64,000 nt of DNA from Pseudomonas fluorescens (lineage in GTDB: Bacteria; Pseudomonadota; Gammaproteobacteria; Pseudomonadales; Pseudomonadaceae). Shown piece by piece: positions 8,020-19,800 of this stretch. A program made the translations under genes and the position numbers. Under the pieces are notes generated by a model, which ran no database searches, had not been told where the DNA came from, and saw only the letters and a list, made by a program, of their open reading frames with translations. The stretch is from NCBI RefSeq assembly GCF_001648775.1, contig NZ_LVEJ01000019.1, positions 62,001 to 126,000 of the forward strand, written 5' to 3'. How positions within the stretch are numbered: position 1 is the stretch's first letter; every line of letters starts with the position of its first letter.

Positions 8020-9315
8020 TTAGCCTTGGACGGGGACGCCTTTGAGGTAAGGCGCAGGCTCGGCGCCGAGGTTGTTCAACAGGCGCTCGCTGTACCAATC
8101 AACGAAGTTGACCACGCCAAACTCATAGGTCTTCGAATAAGGCCCTGGCTGATACGCCGTCGAGTTGATCCCGCGCTGGTTTTCCTCAGCCAGACGCCGG
8201 TCCTGATCGTTGGTCGCATCCCACACCTGGCGCATGCGCTCGACGTCGTAATCGACGCCCTCAACCGCGTCCTTGTGCACGATCCACTTGGTGGTGACCA
8301 TGGTTTCCTGCGCGCTGATCGGCCACACGGTGAAGACGATGATGTGGTCGCCCATGCAGTGGTTCCACGAATGCGGCAGGTGCAGGATGCGCATCGAACC
8401 CAGATCCGGGTTCTTGATCCGGCCCATCAGTTTCGCGCAACCCTGTTTGCCGTCGAGGGTCATCGACACGGTGCCCTTGAGCAGTGGCATGCGCACGATA
8501 CGGTTACGCAGGCCGAAACTGGCGTGGGCGTACGGGATCTTCTCGGCTTCCCAGGCGGCAGCGGAGGCGGCGACGTGATCCTTGAACGCCTGATCGGCGC
8601 GCGGGTCGGTGACGTCGTCCCATTCCAGCAGGGTTTTCAGCAGTTCCGGGTGCGACGCGTTGCAGTGGTAGCACTCGCGGTTGTTTTCCAGCACCAGTTT
8701 CCAGTTGGCCTTTTCCATCAAGGTGGTGGTGATCGCCACCTTGGTGTTCTCCATGTCGTACGGTTCCATGTAATGGTTCAGCGTCGACAGGAAGTCATCG
8801 ATGGCTGGCGGGTTCTCGGCCAGGCTGATGAAAATGTAGCCGCCGGCGGTTTTCACGTTCACCGGTTTGAGGCCGTACTGCTTCATGTCGAAGTCGGCGC
8901 CCATTTCGGTGCCGGCGAACAGCAGGCGACCGTCCAGCTCGTACGTCCACTGGTGGTAGTGGCAGACCAGTTTGGCGACTTTGCCTTTTTCACTGGTGCA
9001 CAGGCGCGAGCCACGGTGGCGGCAGACGTTGTGGAACGCATGCACCACGCCCTCGGCGCCACGGATGACGATGATCGGGTTCTTGCCGATCTGCAGGGTC
9101 AGGTAATTACCTTTGGCCGGGATCTCGCAGGTCATGCCGGCGATCAACCACTCTTTCTGGAAGATCTCCTGCATGTCGATATCGAACAGGCGCTCATCGC
9201 TATAGAACGGTTGCGGCAGCGAAAAGGTGCGCTCGCGCTCTTGCAGCATTTGTGCGGTGGCCTTGCGTGCGGGTTCCAGCGGATCGCCCAGGCTGATTTT
9301 TGCGGTGACGTCCAT
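8020..9315 (-). CDS. gbcA: Glycine betaine demethylase, Rieske oxygenase subunit
   Basis: 431 residues, close to P. aeruginosa GbcA. It catalyses the oxygenase step that removes one methyl group from glycine betaine, giving dimethylglycine and formaldehyde, with electrons from GbcB. The Rieske [2Fe-2S] ligands are Cys98, His100, Cys118 and His121 (CRHRG...CHYHQW), followed by a catalytic domain with the ENNRECYHC non-haem iron region. The start at 9315 (MDVTAK) is preceded by GAGGA 9 bp away; M codons further upstream lack a ribosome-binding site. It is divergent from gbcB, and GbdR control is expected from the P. aeruginosa pathway. Confidence 0.97.
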   Translation of the reverse strand: MDVTAKISLGDPLEPARKATAQMLQERERTFSLPQPFYSDERLFDIDMQEIFQKEWLIAGMTCEIPAKGNYLTLQIGKNPIIVIRGAEGVVHAFHNVCRHRGSRLCTSEKGKVAKLVCHYHQWTYELDGRLLFAGTEMGADFDMKQYGLKPVNVKTAGGYIFISLAENPPAIDDFLSTLNHYMEPYDMENTKVAITTTLMEKANWKLVLENNRECYHCNASHPELLKTLLEWDDVTDPRADQAFKDHVAASAAAWEAEKIPYAHASFGLRNRIVRMPLLKGTVSMTLDGKQGCAKLMGRIKNPDLGSMRILHLPHSWNHCMGDHIIVFTVWPISAQETMVTTKWIVHKDAVEGVDYDVERMRQVWDATNDQDRRLAEENQRGINSTAYQPGPYSKTYEFGVVNFVDWYSERLLNNLGAEPAPYLKGVPVQG

Positions 9316-9612
9316 CGATGTGATCCTCATGGCCATCTGCGTGGCCGGCGAAAAGTGGCTGATCAGGTGTGCTGCTAACGGGTGCTACGCAAGGTGTAAA
9401 GAAGCTGTCTTGGTGTTGGGGCGAGTGTGGGCCCGGCGCAGGGTGCAACCTTATCCATGGGCGACATGGTGCAATCTGTTCCCGACGCGCAACCCCCGGT
9501 GGTTGGGGGCTGGTCGCGATAAGTATGCCGATGTCGCGGATAGGTAAACGGGCGGTTCGCGCTATACGCAGAATCGCCGACATGAGGCCGACAGTCGGCC
9601 GTGGAGAACAGC
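9316..9612. promoter_or_regulatory. Divergent gbcA-gbcB control region
   Basis: This 297-bp gap must hold promoters for both divergent subunit genes. I see no strong sigma-70 promoter, consistent with activator-dependent transcription. By analogy the AraC-type activator GbdR would bind here, but I did not identify its site with confidence. A perfect 15-bp palindrome, GGCCGACAGTCGGCC, lies at 9586-9600, three bases before the gbcB GGAG ribosome-binding site. Confidence 0.6.
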
Positions 9613-10713
9613 ATGTCCAACAGCTTCCTGAATCCGGTCACCACCCAGACCTGGGCCAATGGCCGACACATCGTCCGTTGCGTCAAAGTCATCCAGGAAA
9701 CCTGGGACGTGCGCACCTTCTGCTTTATGGCTGACCAGCCGATCCTGTTCTTCTTCAAGCCCGGGCAGTTCGTCACCCTGGAGCTGGAAATCGAAGGCCA
9801 GCCGATCATGCGTTCGTACACGATCTCCAGTTCGCCGTCGGTGCCGTACAGCTTTTCGGTGACGATCAAACGGGTGCCGGGCGGCAAGGTTTCCAACTGG
9901 CTGCACGACACGTTGCATGAAGGCCAGGAGCTGGCGGTGCACGGGCCGGTCGGGCTGTTCAACGCCATCGATTTCCCGAGCCCGAAAGTCCTGTACCTGA
10001 GCGGCGGTGTCGGCATCACGCCGTGCATGTCGATGGCGCGCTGGTTTTACGACACCAACGCCAACGTCGACATGACCTTTATCCACAGCGCGCGCTCGCC
10101 GAAAGACATCATTTACCACCGCGAGCTGGAACACATGGCGTCGCGGATCGACAACTTCAGCCTGCACCTGATTTGTGAGAAGCATGGCTTGGGTGAACCG
10201 TGGGCCGGGTATCGCGGTTATCTGAACCACAAGATGCTCGAATTGATGGTGCCGGATTTCCTTGAGCGCGAAGTGTTCTGCTGCGGCCCGACGCCGTACA
10301 TGAACGCGGTCAAGCGGTTGCTGGAAGTGGCCGGGTACGACATGTCGCGTTATCACGAGGAATCGTTCGGTGCTACGCCGCCGGAAGCGCGTGCCGATGC
10401 GGTGGAGCAAGCCGAACAGGCAGCGGATGCGCCGGAGATCGATGCGGCGGATCTGCATCAGGTCGAGTTCACTTCGTCCGGCAAGAGCATTCGGGTGGCC
10501 CCGGGTGAGACTGTGCATGCGGCGGCGGCCAAGCTGGGGTTGATGATTCCGAAAGCTTGCGGCATGGGTATTTGCGGGACGTGCAAGGTGCTGAAGCTGG
10601 GCGGCGAGGTGGAGATGGAGCACAACGGCGGGATTACCGAGGACGACGAGGCCGAGGGGTTCATTCTGTCGTGCTGCAGCGTGCCTAAGGGGGATGTGCG
10701 TATCGATTTCTGA
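9613..10713 (+). CDS. gbcB: Glycine betaine demethylase, ferredoxin-reductase subunit
   Basis: 366 residues. An FAD-binding ferredoxin-reductase module (RSYTISSSP near residue 60; GGVGITPCMSMARW near 135; CGPTPYM near 225) is followed by a plant-type [2Fe-2S] ferredoxin domain with CGMGICGTC and a last cysteine pair near residue 355. It passes electrons from NAD(P)H to the Rieske centre of GbcA. ATG 9613 follows GGAG at 9603-9606; an in-frame GTG at 9601 is less likely. Length and domain order match P. aeruginosa GbcB. Confidence 0.96.
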   Translation: MSNSFLNPVTTQTWANGRHIVRCVKVIQETWDVRTFCFMADQPILFFFKPGQFVTLELEIEGQPIMRSYTISSSPSVPYSFSVTIKRVPGGKVSNWLHDTLHEGQELAVHGPVGLFNAIDFPSPKVLYLSGGVGITPCMSMARWFYDTNANVDMTFIHSARSPKDIIYHRELEHMASRIDNFSLHLICEKHGLGEPWAGYRGYLNHKMLELMVPDFLEREVFCCGPTPYMNAVKRLLEVAGYDMSRYHEESFGATPPEARADAVEQAEQAADAPEIDAADLHQVEFTSSGKSIRVAPGETVHAAAAKLGLMIPKACGMGICGTCKVLKLGGEVEMEHNGGITEDDEAEGFILSCCSVPKGDVRIDF

Positions 10714-10740
10714 GTGGGGCGAATTTTTGCGTACGGCTTA

Positions 10741-10893
10741 CCCCTCACCCCAGCCCTCTCCCAGAGGGAGAGGGGGCCGATTTTTGGGCTTTTCAAAATG
10801 TGAGTTCGGCTCGGTATTTCACGTCGGCGTAACTCTGATAAACACTACGGTCAGTCCCCTCTCCCTCCGGGAGAGGGCTAGGGTGAGGGGCTT
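10741..10893. repeat. Inverted GGGAGAGGG-type intergenic element, copy 2
   Basis: Left arm 10741-10780 and right arm about 10848-10891, with a TATTTCACGTCGGCGTAACT interior close to copy 3. It sits between the convergent ends of gbcB and the SDR gene, where its hairpins could end both transcripts. Confidence 0.87.
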
Positions 10894-10894
10894 T

Positions 10895-11719
10895 TCAGTC
10901 AACGAACAAATCCGGCATTAGTGCCGCGTCGCTTTCTCGATCAAAGCGATATTGACCGAACTCCGTCACACCGCTCTCCCGCAAAATTTCCTCATCAATC
11001 AACAACCGCCCGGTAATCTGCCGCCCGCTGCTATCCAGAATCACATGCGCCGCATCCGCCATGATCGCTGGCGTTCGCGCCTGCTTGAACGACTCCCGAT
11101 TCCCCAACTGAAACTCAATCGCCGCCGTGGCAATCATCGTCTGCGGCCACAGTGAATTGACGCTGATCCCGTACCCGGCAAATTCCTCGCTCATCCCCAG
11201 CGTCAGCATGCTCATGCCGTACTTGGTCACCGTATACGGGCTGAACTGCGCAAACCATTTGCTCGCCAGATTCAGTGGCGGCGACAGGTTGAGAATGTGC
11301 CCGGCGGATTTCTTCAGATAGGGCAGGGCGGCCTGGCTGCACAGCAGCACCGCGCGGGTGTTGATCTGGTGCATCAGGTCGAAACGCTTGAGTTCGATAT
11401 GTTGCACGCCGGTCAACTTGATCGCCCCGGCGTTGTTTACCAGCGCATCGATGCCGCCGAAATGTTCGTTGGCTTGGGCCAGTGCCTGACGCACCGCGTC
11501 TTCATCGCGCACATCCACTTGCAATGCCAAGGCCTTGCCGCCCGCCGCTTCGACTTCGGCGGCGACGCTGTGAATGGTCCCGGGCAGTTTGGCGTGAGGT
11601 TCGGCGCTTTTCGCCGCAATCACGATATTGGCCCCGTCCCTGGCGGCACGCAGCGCAATCTCACGGCCAATGCCACGGCTGGCGCCGGTGATGAACAGGG
11701 TTTTGCCTTGTAACGACAT
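10895..11719 (-). CDS. Short-chain dehydrogenase/reductase, HSDL2-like
   Basis: 274 residues. TGASRGIG near residue 11 is the Rossmann nucleotide-binding motif, NNAG is present near residue 97, and the catalytic residues fit Ser in NLSPPLN and Tyr/Lys in YTVTK. The overall pattern resembles the hydroxysteroid-dehydrogenase-like 2 subgroup. The start at 11719 (MSLQGK) has GGAG 7 bp upstream; longer in-frame starts lack this. It is adjacent to but not clearly part of the betaine genes. The substrate is unknown. Confidence 0.9.
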   Translation of the reverse strand: MSLQGKTLFITGASRGIGREIALRAARDGANIVIAAKSAEPHAKLPGTIHSVAAEVEAAGGKALALQVDVRDEDAVRQALAQANEHFGGIDALVNNAGAIKLTGVQHIELKRFDLMHQINTRAVLLCSQAALPYLKKSAGHILNLSPPLNLASKWFAQFSPYTVTKYGMSMLTLGMSEEFAGYGISVNSLWPQTMIATAAIEFQLGNRESFKQARTPAIMADAAHVILDSSGRQITGRLLIDEEILRESGVTEFGQYRFDRESDAALMPDLFVD

Positions 11720-11803
11720 GCCGATGCTCCTGCTTATTGTTTTGTGAGCGGAGGGCTCGACAGACAATGTAGACCAAGCAGAAGCACAACCCGTGTAGTC
11801 AGG

Positions 11804-12844
11804 TCAGGCGGACATGACTTCGCGGATGTCGCGGGCCAGTTCGCGGACGCGTTCTTCTTCGGTGTCCCACGAGCACATGAAGCGTGCGCCGCCCTTGCCG
11901 ATGAAGGTGTAGAAGCGCCAGTTTTTCGCGGTCAGCGCGGCGATCGCCGGTTCCGACAATTGCAGGAACACGCCGTTGGCCTGGACCGGGAACATCAGTT
12001 CGACGCCGGGAATGTCGCTGACCAGTTCCGCGAGCAATTGCGCGCAGTGGTTGGCGTGGCGCGCATATTTGAGCCAGGCGTCGGTTTCGAGGATGCCGAC
12101 CCACGGTGCCGAGAGGAAGCGCATTTTCGACGCCAGTTGCCCGGCCTGTTTGCAGCGGTAATCGAAGTCTTCCGCCAGTTTGTGGTTGAAGAACAGGATC
12201 GCTTCACCCACGGCCATGCCGTTCTTGGTGCCGCCGAAGCACAACACGTCAACCCCGGCCTTCCAGGTCAGATCCGCTGGCGAGCAGCCGAGGAACGCGC
12301 AGGCGTTGGAGAAGCGCGCGCCGTCCATGTGCAGGTGCAGGCCCAGCTCCTTGCAAGTGGCGCTGATGGCGCGGACTTCTTCCGGGGTGTAGACGCTGCC
12401 GACTTCGGTGGCTTGGGTAAGCGTTACCACGCGCGGTTTCGGGTAGTGAATGTCCTGGCGCTTGAGCGCGACTTCGCGGATCGATTGCGGGGTGATCTTG
12501 CCGTTTTCAGTGCCGGCGATCAGCAGTTTCGAGCCGTTGGAGAAGAATTCCGGGGCGCCGCATTCGTCGGTTTCGACGTGGGCGGTTTCCGAGCAGATCA
12601 CGCTGTGGTAACTCTGGCACAGCGACGACAGGGCCAGCGAGTTGGCCGCGGTGCCGTTGAAGGCGAAGAACACTTCGCAGTCGGTTTCGAACAGTTTGCG
12701 GAAATGATCGGACGCGCGTGCGGTCCATTCATCGTCGCCGTAAGCGCGCTGGTGGCCGTGGTTGGCCTGCTCCATTGCAGCCCAGGCTTCAGGGCAGATA
12801 CCGGAGTAGTTGTCGCTGGCGAATTGTTGGCTCTTGTCGGTCAT
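11804..12844 (-). CDS. ltaE: Low-specificity L-threonine aldolase
   Basis: 346 residues of a fold-type I PLP enzyme. Lys207 in CFGGTKNGM is the expected PLP-binding lysine; HMDGAR near residue 172 is the conserved aspartate segment. It cleaves threonine or allo-threonine to glycine and acetaldehyde, and fits beside glyA and the sarcosine genes, where glycine is the hub. The start at 12844 (MTDKSQ) is preceded by GGAAG at suitable spacing; the longer frame upstream is not supported. Confidence 0.95.
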   Translation of the reverse strand: MTDKSQQFASDNYSGICPEAWAAMEQANHGHQRAYGDDEWTARASDHFRKLFETDCEVFFAFNGTAANSLALSSLCQSYHSVICSETAHVETDECGAPEFFSNGSKLLIAGTENGKITPQSIREVALKRQDIHYPKPRVVTLTQATEVGSVYTPEEVRAISATCKELGLHLHMDGARFSNACAFLGCSPADLTWKAGVDVLCFGGTKNGMAVGEAILFFNHKLAEDFDYRCKQAGQLASKMRFLSAPWVGILETDAWLKYARHANHCAQLLAELVSDIPGVELMFPVQANGVFLQLSEPAIAALTAKNWRFYTFIGKGGARFMCSWDTEEERVRELARDIREVMSA

Positions 12845-12970
12845 GGCCGGCTTCCGTGGTCGAGACTCTTGTGAAGGCTCGTGGTCAATGATGGTGCGCA
12901 CTTTACCGAAGATCTTCCGGGGAGCACACGGGATGTCGCTGTCAGAACATTACATGGACGCAGGCCGATT

Positions 12971-13681
12971 ATGCACCTGACTAAACGCGACGGCGCGCTG
13001 GATCTGCTCAAGTGGCTGGCGCTGCTGAGCATGTTGCTCGATCACCTGCGATATGTCGGGTTCTCCGCCGATTGGTTGTATGTGCCGGGGCGGCTGGCGT
13101 TTCCGTGGTTTTGTCTGGCGATGGCGGCGAATCTTTCGCGGGATGGTTCGCGGAGGATGGAGTGGCGCTATCTGGGCTGGTTGTTGCTGTTCAGTGCGGT
13201 GAGTGAAATTCCTTACCGGTTGTACATTCCAGAGCCCGATACGTTGAATGTGATGCCGACGCTGGCGCTGGGGTTATTGGTGGCGCGTGGGTGGCAGGAT
13301 CCATCGGTCATGTCGCGATTGCTCGGTGTCGCGGCGCTGGTGTTGGCCGCTGTGTTCACGGAGCGACTGATGTTCGGCTTCTACGGGGCTCTGCTGCCGT
13401 TGGCGATGCTGCTGGTGTTTCGCCGGCCGTGGTATTTCAGCTTGCTGGCGGGATTGATTTGTCTCTCTGCCAATCAATGGCAAGTGCTTTGTGAATCGGC
13501 AATCTTCGGTAATAGCGTTGCCATTTTCGGCATCGCCACCTGTCTGTTCGCGCCAGTGCTCGGAATGTTCCTGTTGCGACATGGGCGACATCTCCAGCCA
13601 CCGCCGATGCGCCGCTGGGCTTACGCCCTGTATCCCGCGCATTTTCTCCTGCTGCTCGCCGTCCGCCAACTCTTCACATAA
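12971..13681 (+). CDS. TraX-family integral membrane protein
   Basis: About 236 residues, almost entirely hydrophobic with seven to eight predicted membrane segments. The start region KRDGALDLLKWLALLSMLLD and the following DH motif match the TraX family, which includes the F-plasmid pilin acetylase; chromosomal members are of unknown role. The ATG at 12971 has only a weak ribosome-binding site, and an in-frame start at 12881 is possible. It diverges from ltaE. No conjugation genes are nearby, so a role in pilin modification is not implied. Confidence 0.8.
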   Translation: MHLTKRDGALDLLKWLALLSMLLDHLRYVGFSADWLYVPGRLAFPWFCLAMAANLSRDGSRRMEWRYLGWLLLFSAVSEIPYRLYIPEPDTLNVMPTLALGLLVARGWQDPSVMSRLLGVAALVLAAVFTERLMFGFYGALLPLAMLLVFRRPWYFSLLAGLICLSANQWQVLCESAIFGNSVAIFGIATCLFAPVLGMFLLRHGRHLQPPPMRRWAYALYPAHFLLLLAVRQLFT

Positions 13682-13683
13682 CC

Positions 13684-13779
13684 CTGTGGGAGCGAGCTTG
13701 CTCGCGAAAGCGGTGTATCAGCCAGCACTGATGCTGACTGACACGGCCTATTCGCGAGCAAGCTCGCTCCCACAGGGTT
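13684..13779. repeat. REP pair before glyA
   Basis: Right-type copy GTGGGAGCGAGCTTGCTCGC at about 13686 and inverse copy at about 13751-13776. The order is opposite to most pairs in the window. The rest of the 284-bp gap before glyA shows no gene. Confidence 0.9.
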
Positions 13780-13965
13780 CTTCGTCATATTGAGGATGGT
13801 GTTTGTCAGGGCATTTCCAGCCATGTCGTAAACGCACCTTTGCGTGGCGCGCGCAGGCATTTGAGCTGTCTGCGCCGGTCATACCATCGGCATCAAAGGG
13901 CACTGCCGTGATTGCCAGTGCCTTACCGAGACGAATGGCGCACAGATGCCGCTGGGAGAGACGCG

Positions 13966-15219
<1,254 letters not shown>

Positions 15220-15239
15220 GTGTTCTGGAGTAACTGACT

Positions 15240-16490
15240 ATGCAACGCTATTCGGGCTTCGGCCTCTTCAAACACTCCCTCAGCCACCACGAAAACTGGC
15301 AGCGCATGTGGCGCACGCCAACGCCGAAGAAAGTCTACGACGTGGTCATCGTCGGCGGCGGCGGGCACGGTCTGGCGACTGCCTACTATTTGGCGAAAGA
15401 ACACGGCATCACCAACGTCGCCGTGGTCGAGAAGGGCTGGCTGGGCGGCGGTAACACCGCGCGCAACACCACCATCGTTCGCTCTAACTACCTGTGGGAC
15501 GAGTCGGCGCACCTTTACGAACACGCGATGAAATTGTGGGAAGGCCTGTCACAGGATCTCAACTACAACGTGATGTTCTCCCAGCGCGGCGTCTATAACC
15601 TGTGCCACACCCTGCAGGACATTCGTGATTCCGAGCGTCGGGTCAGTGCCAACCGCCTCAATGGCGTCGATGGCGAATTGCTCAACGCCAAGCAAGTCGC
15701 TGACGAGATTCCGTACCTCGACTGCTCGAAAAACACCCGCTACCCGGTGATGGGCGCAACCGTTCAGCGTCGCGGCGGCGTCGCCCGTCACGATGCCGTG
15801 GCCTGGGGCTTTGCCCGTGCCGCCGACGCCCTCGGTGTCGACTTGATCCAGCAGACCGAAGTGATCGGTTTCCGCAAGGAAAACGGCGTGTGCATCGGCG
15901 TTGAAACCAACAAGGGTTTCATTGGTGCCAAGCGTGTCGGTGTGGTCACCGCCGGTAACTCCGGGCACATGGCCAAGCTCGCCGGTTTCCGTCTGCCGAT
16001 CGAATCTCACCCGCTGCAAGCGCTGGTGTCTGAGCCGATCAAACCGATTATCGACAGCGTGATCATGTCCAACGCCGTGCACGGTTACATCAGCCAGTCC
16101 GACAAGGGCGACCTGGTGATCGGCGCCGGTATCGACGGCTACAACGGCTACGGTCAACGCGGTTCGTACCCGGTGATCGAGCACACCATTCAAGCGATCG
16201 TCGAGATGTTCCCGGTGCTGTCGCGCGTACGCATGAACCGCCAGTGGGGCGGCATCGTCGACACCACCCCGGACGCTTGCCCGATCATTTCGAAAACCCC
16301 GGTACCGAACATGTTCTTCAACTGCGGTTGGGGCACCGGTGGCTTCAAGGCAACTCCTGGCTCGGGCAACGTGTTTGCTGCGAGTCTGGCCAAGGGTGAA
16401 ATGCACCCGTTGGCCGCACCGTTTTCCATCGACCGTTTCCACAACGGCGCACTCATCGACGAACACGGCGCTGCTGCCGTCGCCCACTAA
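15240..16490 (+). CDS. soxB: Sarcosine oxidase, beta subunit
   Basis: 416 residues. It is a flavoprotein of the DAO family with GGGGHGLATAYYL near residue 38 and WLGGGNTARNTT near 67; this subunit carries the flavin site that oxidises sarcosine in the heterotetrameric SoxBDAG enzyme. It starts after GGAG with 9-bp spacing, and soxD follows 14 bp after its stop. It yields glycine, H2O2 and, with THF, methylene-THF. Confidence 0.98.
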   Translation: MQRYSGFGLFKHSLSHHENWQRMWRTPTPKKVYDVVIVGGGGHGLATAYYLAKEHGITNVAVVEKGWLGGGNTARNTTIVRSNYLWDESAHLYEHAMKLWEGLSQDLNYNVMFSQRGVYNLCHTLQDIRDSERRVSANRLNGVDGELLNAKQVADEIPYLDCSKNTRYPVMGATVQRRGGVARHDAVAWGFARAADALGVDLIQQTEVIGFRKENGVCIGVETNKGFIGAKRVGVVTAGNSGHMAKLAGFRLPIESHPLQALVSEPIKPIIDSVIMSNAVHGYISQSDKGDLVIGAGIDGYNGYGQRGSYPVIEHTIQAIVEMFPVLSRVRMNRQWGGIVDTTPDACPIISKTPVPNMFFNCGWGTGGFKATPGSGNVFAASLAKGEMHPLAAPFSIDRFHNGALIDEHGAAAVAH

Positions 16491-16504
16491 CAGGAGAAAT
16501 CCCC

Positions 16505-16834
16505 ATGTTGCATATCTTCTGTCCTCACTGCGGCGAACTGCGCTCCGAAGAGGAATTCCACGCATCCGGTCAGGCGCATATTCCGCGCCCGCTCGATCCA
16601 GGCGCCTGCACCGACGAGGAGTGGGGCGACTACATGTTCTTCCGCGATAACCCCCGTGGTCTGCACCACGAGTTGTGGGATCACGTCGCCGGTTGCCGCC
16701 AGTACTTCAACGTCACCCGCGACACCGTGACCTACGAGATTCTCGAAACCTACAAGATCGGCACCAAGCCGCAATTCACCGACAAGGCTGACTCGGCGAA
16801 AACAGCCACGACGGCGCTGGGAGAGAAGGTATGA
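16505..16834 (+). CDS. soxD: Sarcosine oxidase, delta subunit
   Basis: 109 residues, the usual size. Cys6, Cys9, the ASGQAHIPRP stretch and a late AGCRQYF cysteine are consistent with the single zinc site of this subunit. AGGAG precedes the ATG. The last codons overlap the soxA start (ATGA at 16831-16834), so translation is coupled to soxA. Confidence 0.97.
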   Translation: MLHIFCPHCGELRSEEEFHASGQAHIPRPLDPGACTDEEWGDYMFFRDNPRGLHHELWDHVAGCRQYFNVTRDTVTYEILETYKIGTKPQFTDKADSAKTATTALGEKV

Positions 16835-19800
16835 GCCAGACCAATCGCCTGTCCAACGGTGGACGGATCGACCGCAACAAAGTGCTGAGCTTCACCTTCA
16901 ACGGCCAGAGCTACAAAGGCTTCGAGGGTGACTCGCTGGCCGCCGCACTGATCGCCAACGGCGTCGACATCATCGGCCGCAGCTTCAAGTACTCGCGTCC
17001 TCGCGGGATCTTCGCCGCCGGTGCCGAAGAGCCGAACGCGGTGCTGCAGATAGGCGCCACTGAAGCTACGCAGATCCCCAACGTGCGCGCCACGCAACAG
17101 GCGCTGTATCAAGGTCTGGTCGCGACCAGCACCAACGGCTGGCCGAGCGTCAACAACGACATGATGGGCATTCTCGGCAAGGTCGGCGGCAAGCTGATGC
17201 CGCCGGGTTTCTACTACAAAACCTTCATGTACCCGCAATCGTTCTGGATGACGTACGAGAAGTATATTCGCAAGGCTGCCGGTCTTGGTCGTTCGCCGAC
17301 CGAAGTCGATCCGGACACCTACGACTACATGAACCAGCACTGCGACGTGCTGATCGTCGGCGCCGGCCCCGCCGGTCTGGCGGCTGCACTGGCAGCGGCG
17401 CGCAGCGGTGCCCGAGTGATTCTGGCGGACGAGCAGGAAGAGTTCGGCGGCAGCCTGCTCGATTCCCGCGAAAGCCTCGATGGCAAACCGGCGATGGACT
17501 GGGTCGCCAGCGTCATCACGGAACTGAAGAACACCCCGGACGTGCTGCTGTTGCCGCGCGCCACGGTCAACGGTTACCACGACCACAACTTCCTGACCAT
17601 TCACGAACGCCTCACCGATCACCTCGGTGACCGCGCGCCGATCGGTCAGGTGCGCCAGCGCATTCACCGGGTTCGCGCCAAGCGTGTGGTGCTGGCGACC
17701 GGTGCTTGCGAGCGTCCGCTGGTTTACGGCAACAACGACGTGCCGGGCAACATGCTTGCTGGTGCGGTGTCGACTTACGTCCGTCGTTATGGCGTGGCAC
17801 CGGGCAAGAAGCTCGTTCTGTCGACCAACAACGATCACGCTTATCGCGTCGCTTTGGATTGGCTCGACGCCAGCCTGCAAGTGGTCGCCATCGCCGATGC
17901 GCGCAGCAATCCACGTGGTGCGCTGGTGGAAGAAGCGCGCGCCAAAGGTATTCGTATCCTCACCGGCAGCGCCGTGATCGAAGCCCGTGGCAGCAAGCGC
18001 GTCACCGCTGCCCGCGTTGCCGCGATCGATGTCAAAGCACATGCCGTGACCAGCCCGGGGGAATGGCTCGACTGCGACGTGATCGCCAGTTCCGGCGGTT
18101 ACAGCCCGGTCGTTCACTTGGCTTCGCACCTTGGCGGCAAACCGACCTGGCGTGAAGACATCCTCGGTTTCGTACCGGGCGAAGCGCCGCAGAAACGCGT
18201 GTGCGTCGGTGGCATCAACGGCGTTTACGGCCTCGGCGATTCACTGGCTGATGGTTTTGAGGGTGGTGTGCGTGCTGCCGCTGAAGCCGGTTTCCAAACC
18301 GTCGAAGGCGTGCTGCCAAAAGCCCTGAGCCGTCATGAAGAGCCGACGCTGGCGCTGTTCCAGGTGCCGCATGAAAAGAACACCGCACGGGCGCCGAAGC
18401 AATTCGTCGACCTGCAAAACGACGTGACTGCCGCCGCCATCGAACTGGCAACCCGCGAAGGTTTCGAGTCGGTCGAGCACGTCAAACGCTACACCGCGCT
18501 GGGTTTCGGCACCGATCAGGGCAAGCTCGGCAACGTCAACGGTCTGGCCATTGCCGCGCGATCGCTGAACGTGACCATCCCGCAGATGGGCACCACGATG
18601 TTCCGCCCGAACTACACGCCGGTGACTTTCGGCGCCGTGGCCGGTCGTCACTGTGGGCACATCTTCGAACCGGTGCGCCACACCGCGCTGCACGCCTGGC
18701 ATGTGAAGAGCGGCGCCGAGTTTGAAGACGTCGGTCAGTGGAAACGTCCTTGGTACTTCCCGAAAAACGGTGAAGACCTGCACACCGCCGTGAAGCGCGA
18801 ATGCAAAGCCGTGCGCGACAGCGTCGGCCTGCTCGACGCCTCAACCCTCGGCAAGATCGACATTCAAGGCCCGGATGCCCGCGAGTTCCTCAACCGCGTG
18901 TACACCAACGCCTGGACCAAACTCGACGTGGGCAAGGCCCGCTACGGTTTGATGTGCAAAGAAGACGGCATGGTCTTCGACGACGGTGTCACGGCGTGTC
19001 TGGCCGACAACCATTTCGTCATGACCACCACCACCGGCGGCGCGGCGCGCGTGCTGCAATGGCTGGAGCTGTACCACCAGACCGAATGGCCGGACATGAA
19101 GGTTTACTTCACGTCCGTCACCGACCACTGGGCAACCATGACCCTGTCCGGGCCGAACAGCCGCAAGCTGCTCAGCGCCGTGACTGACATTGATCTGAGC
19201 AACGAAGCGTTCCCGTTCATGACCTGGAAAGAAGGTCTGGTCGGCGGTGTGCCGGCGCGGGTGTTCCGTATCTCGTTCACCGGGGAGCTGTCGTACGAAG
19301 TCAACGTGCAGGCCGACTACGCGATGGGCGTGCTGGAGAAAATCGTCGAGGCCGGCAAGCAGTACAACCTGACGCCGTACGGCACTGAAACCATGCACGT
19401 CCTGCGCGCCGAGAAGGGTTTCATTATTGTCGGTCAGGACACTGACGGCTCGATGACCCCGGACGACTTGAACATGGGCTGGTGCGTCGGTCGCACCAAA
19501 CCGTTCTCGTGGATCGGCCAGCGTGGCATGAACCGTGAAGATTGCGTGAAGGATCAGCGCAAACAGTTGGTGGGCTTGAAGCCGATCGATCCGAACGTCT
19601 GGCTGCCGGAAGGTGCGCAGTTGGTGTTCAACACCAAGCAGGCGATCCCGATGACCATGGTCGGCCACGTGACTTCCAGCTACGCGCACAACTCCCTCGG
19701 TTATTCGTTTGCCATGGGTGTGGTCAAGGGCGGTCTGAAGCGTCTCGGTGAGCGGGTGTTTGCACCGCTGGCCGATGGCAGCGTGATCGAGGCGGAGATT

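Noticed and set aside
9316..9612. Specific GbdR binding site
   Set aside because: GbdR control is expected from the pathway, but I could not match a site confidently without a reference motif.
13780..13965. Glycine riboswitch before glyA
   Set aside because: No conserved glycine-aptamer core or tandem arrangement is visible, and the leader is short.
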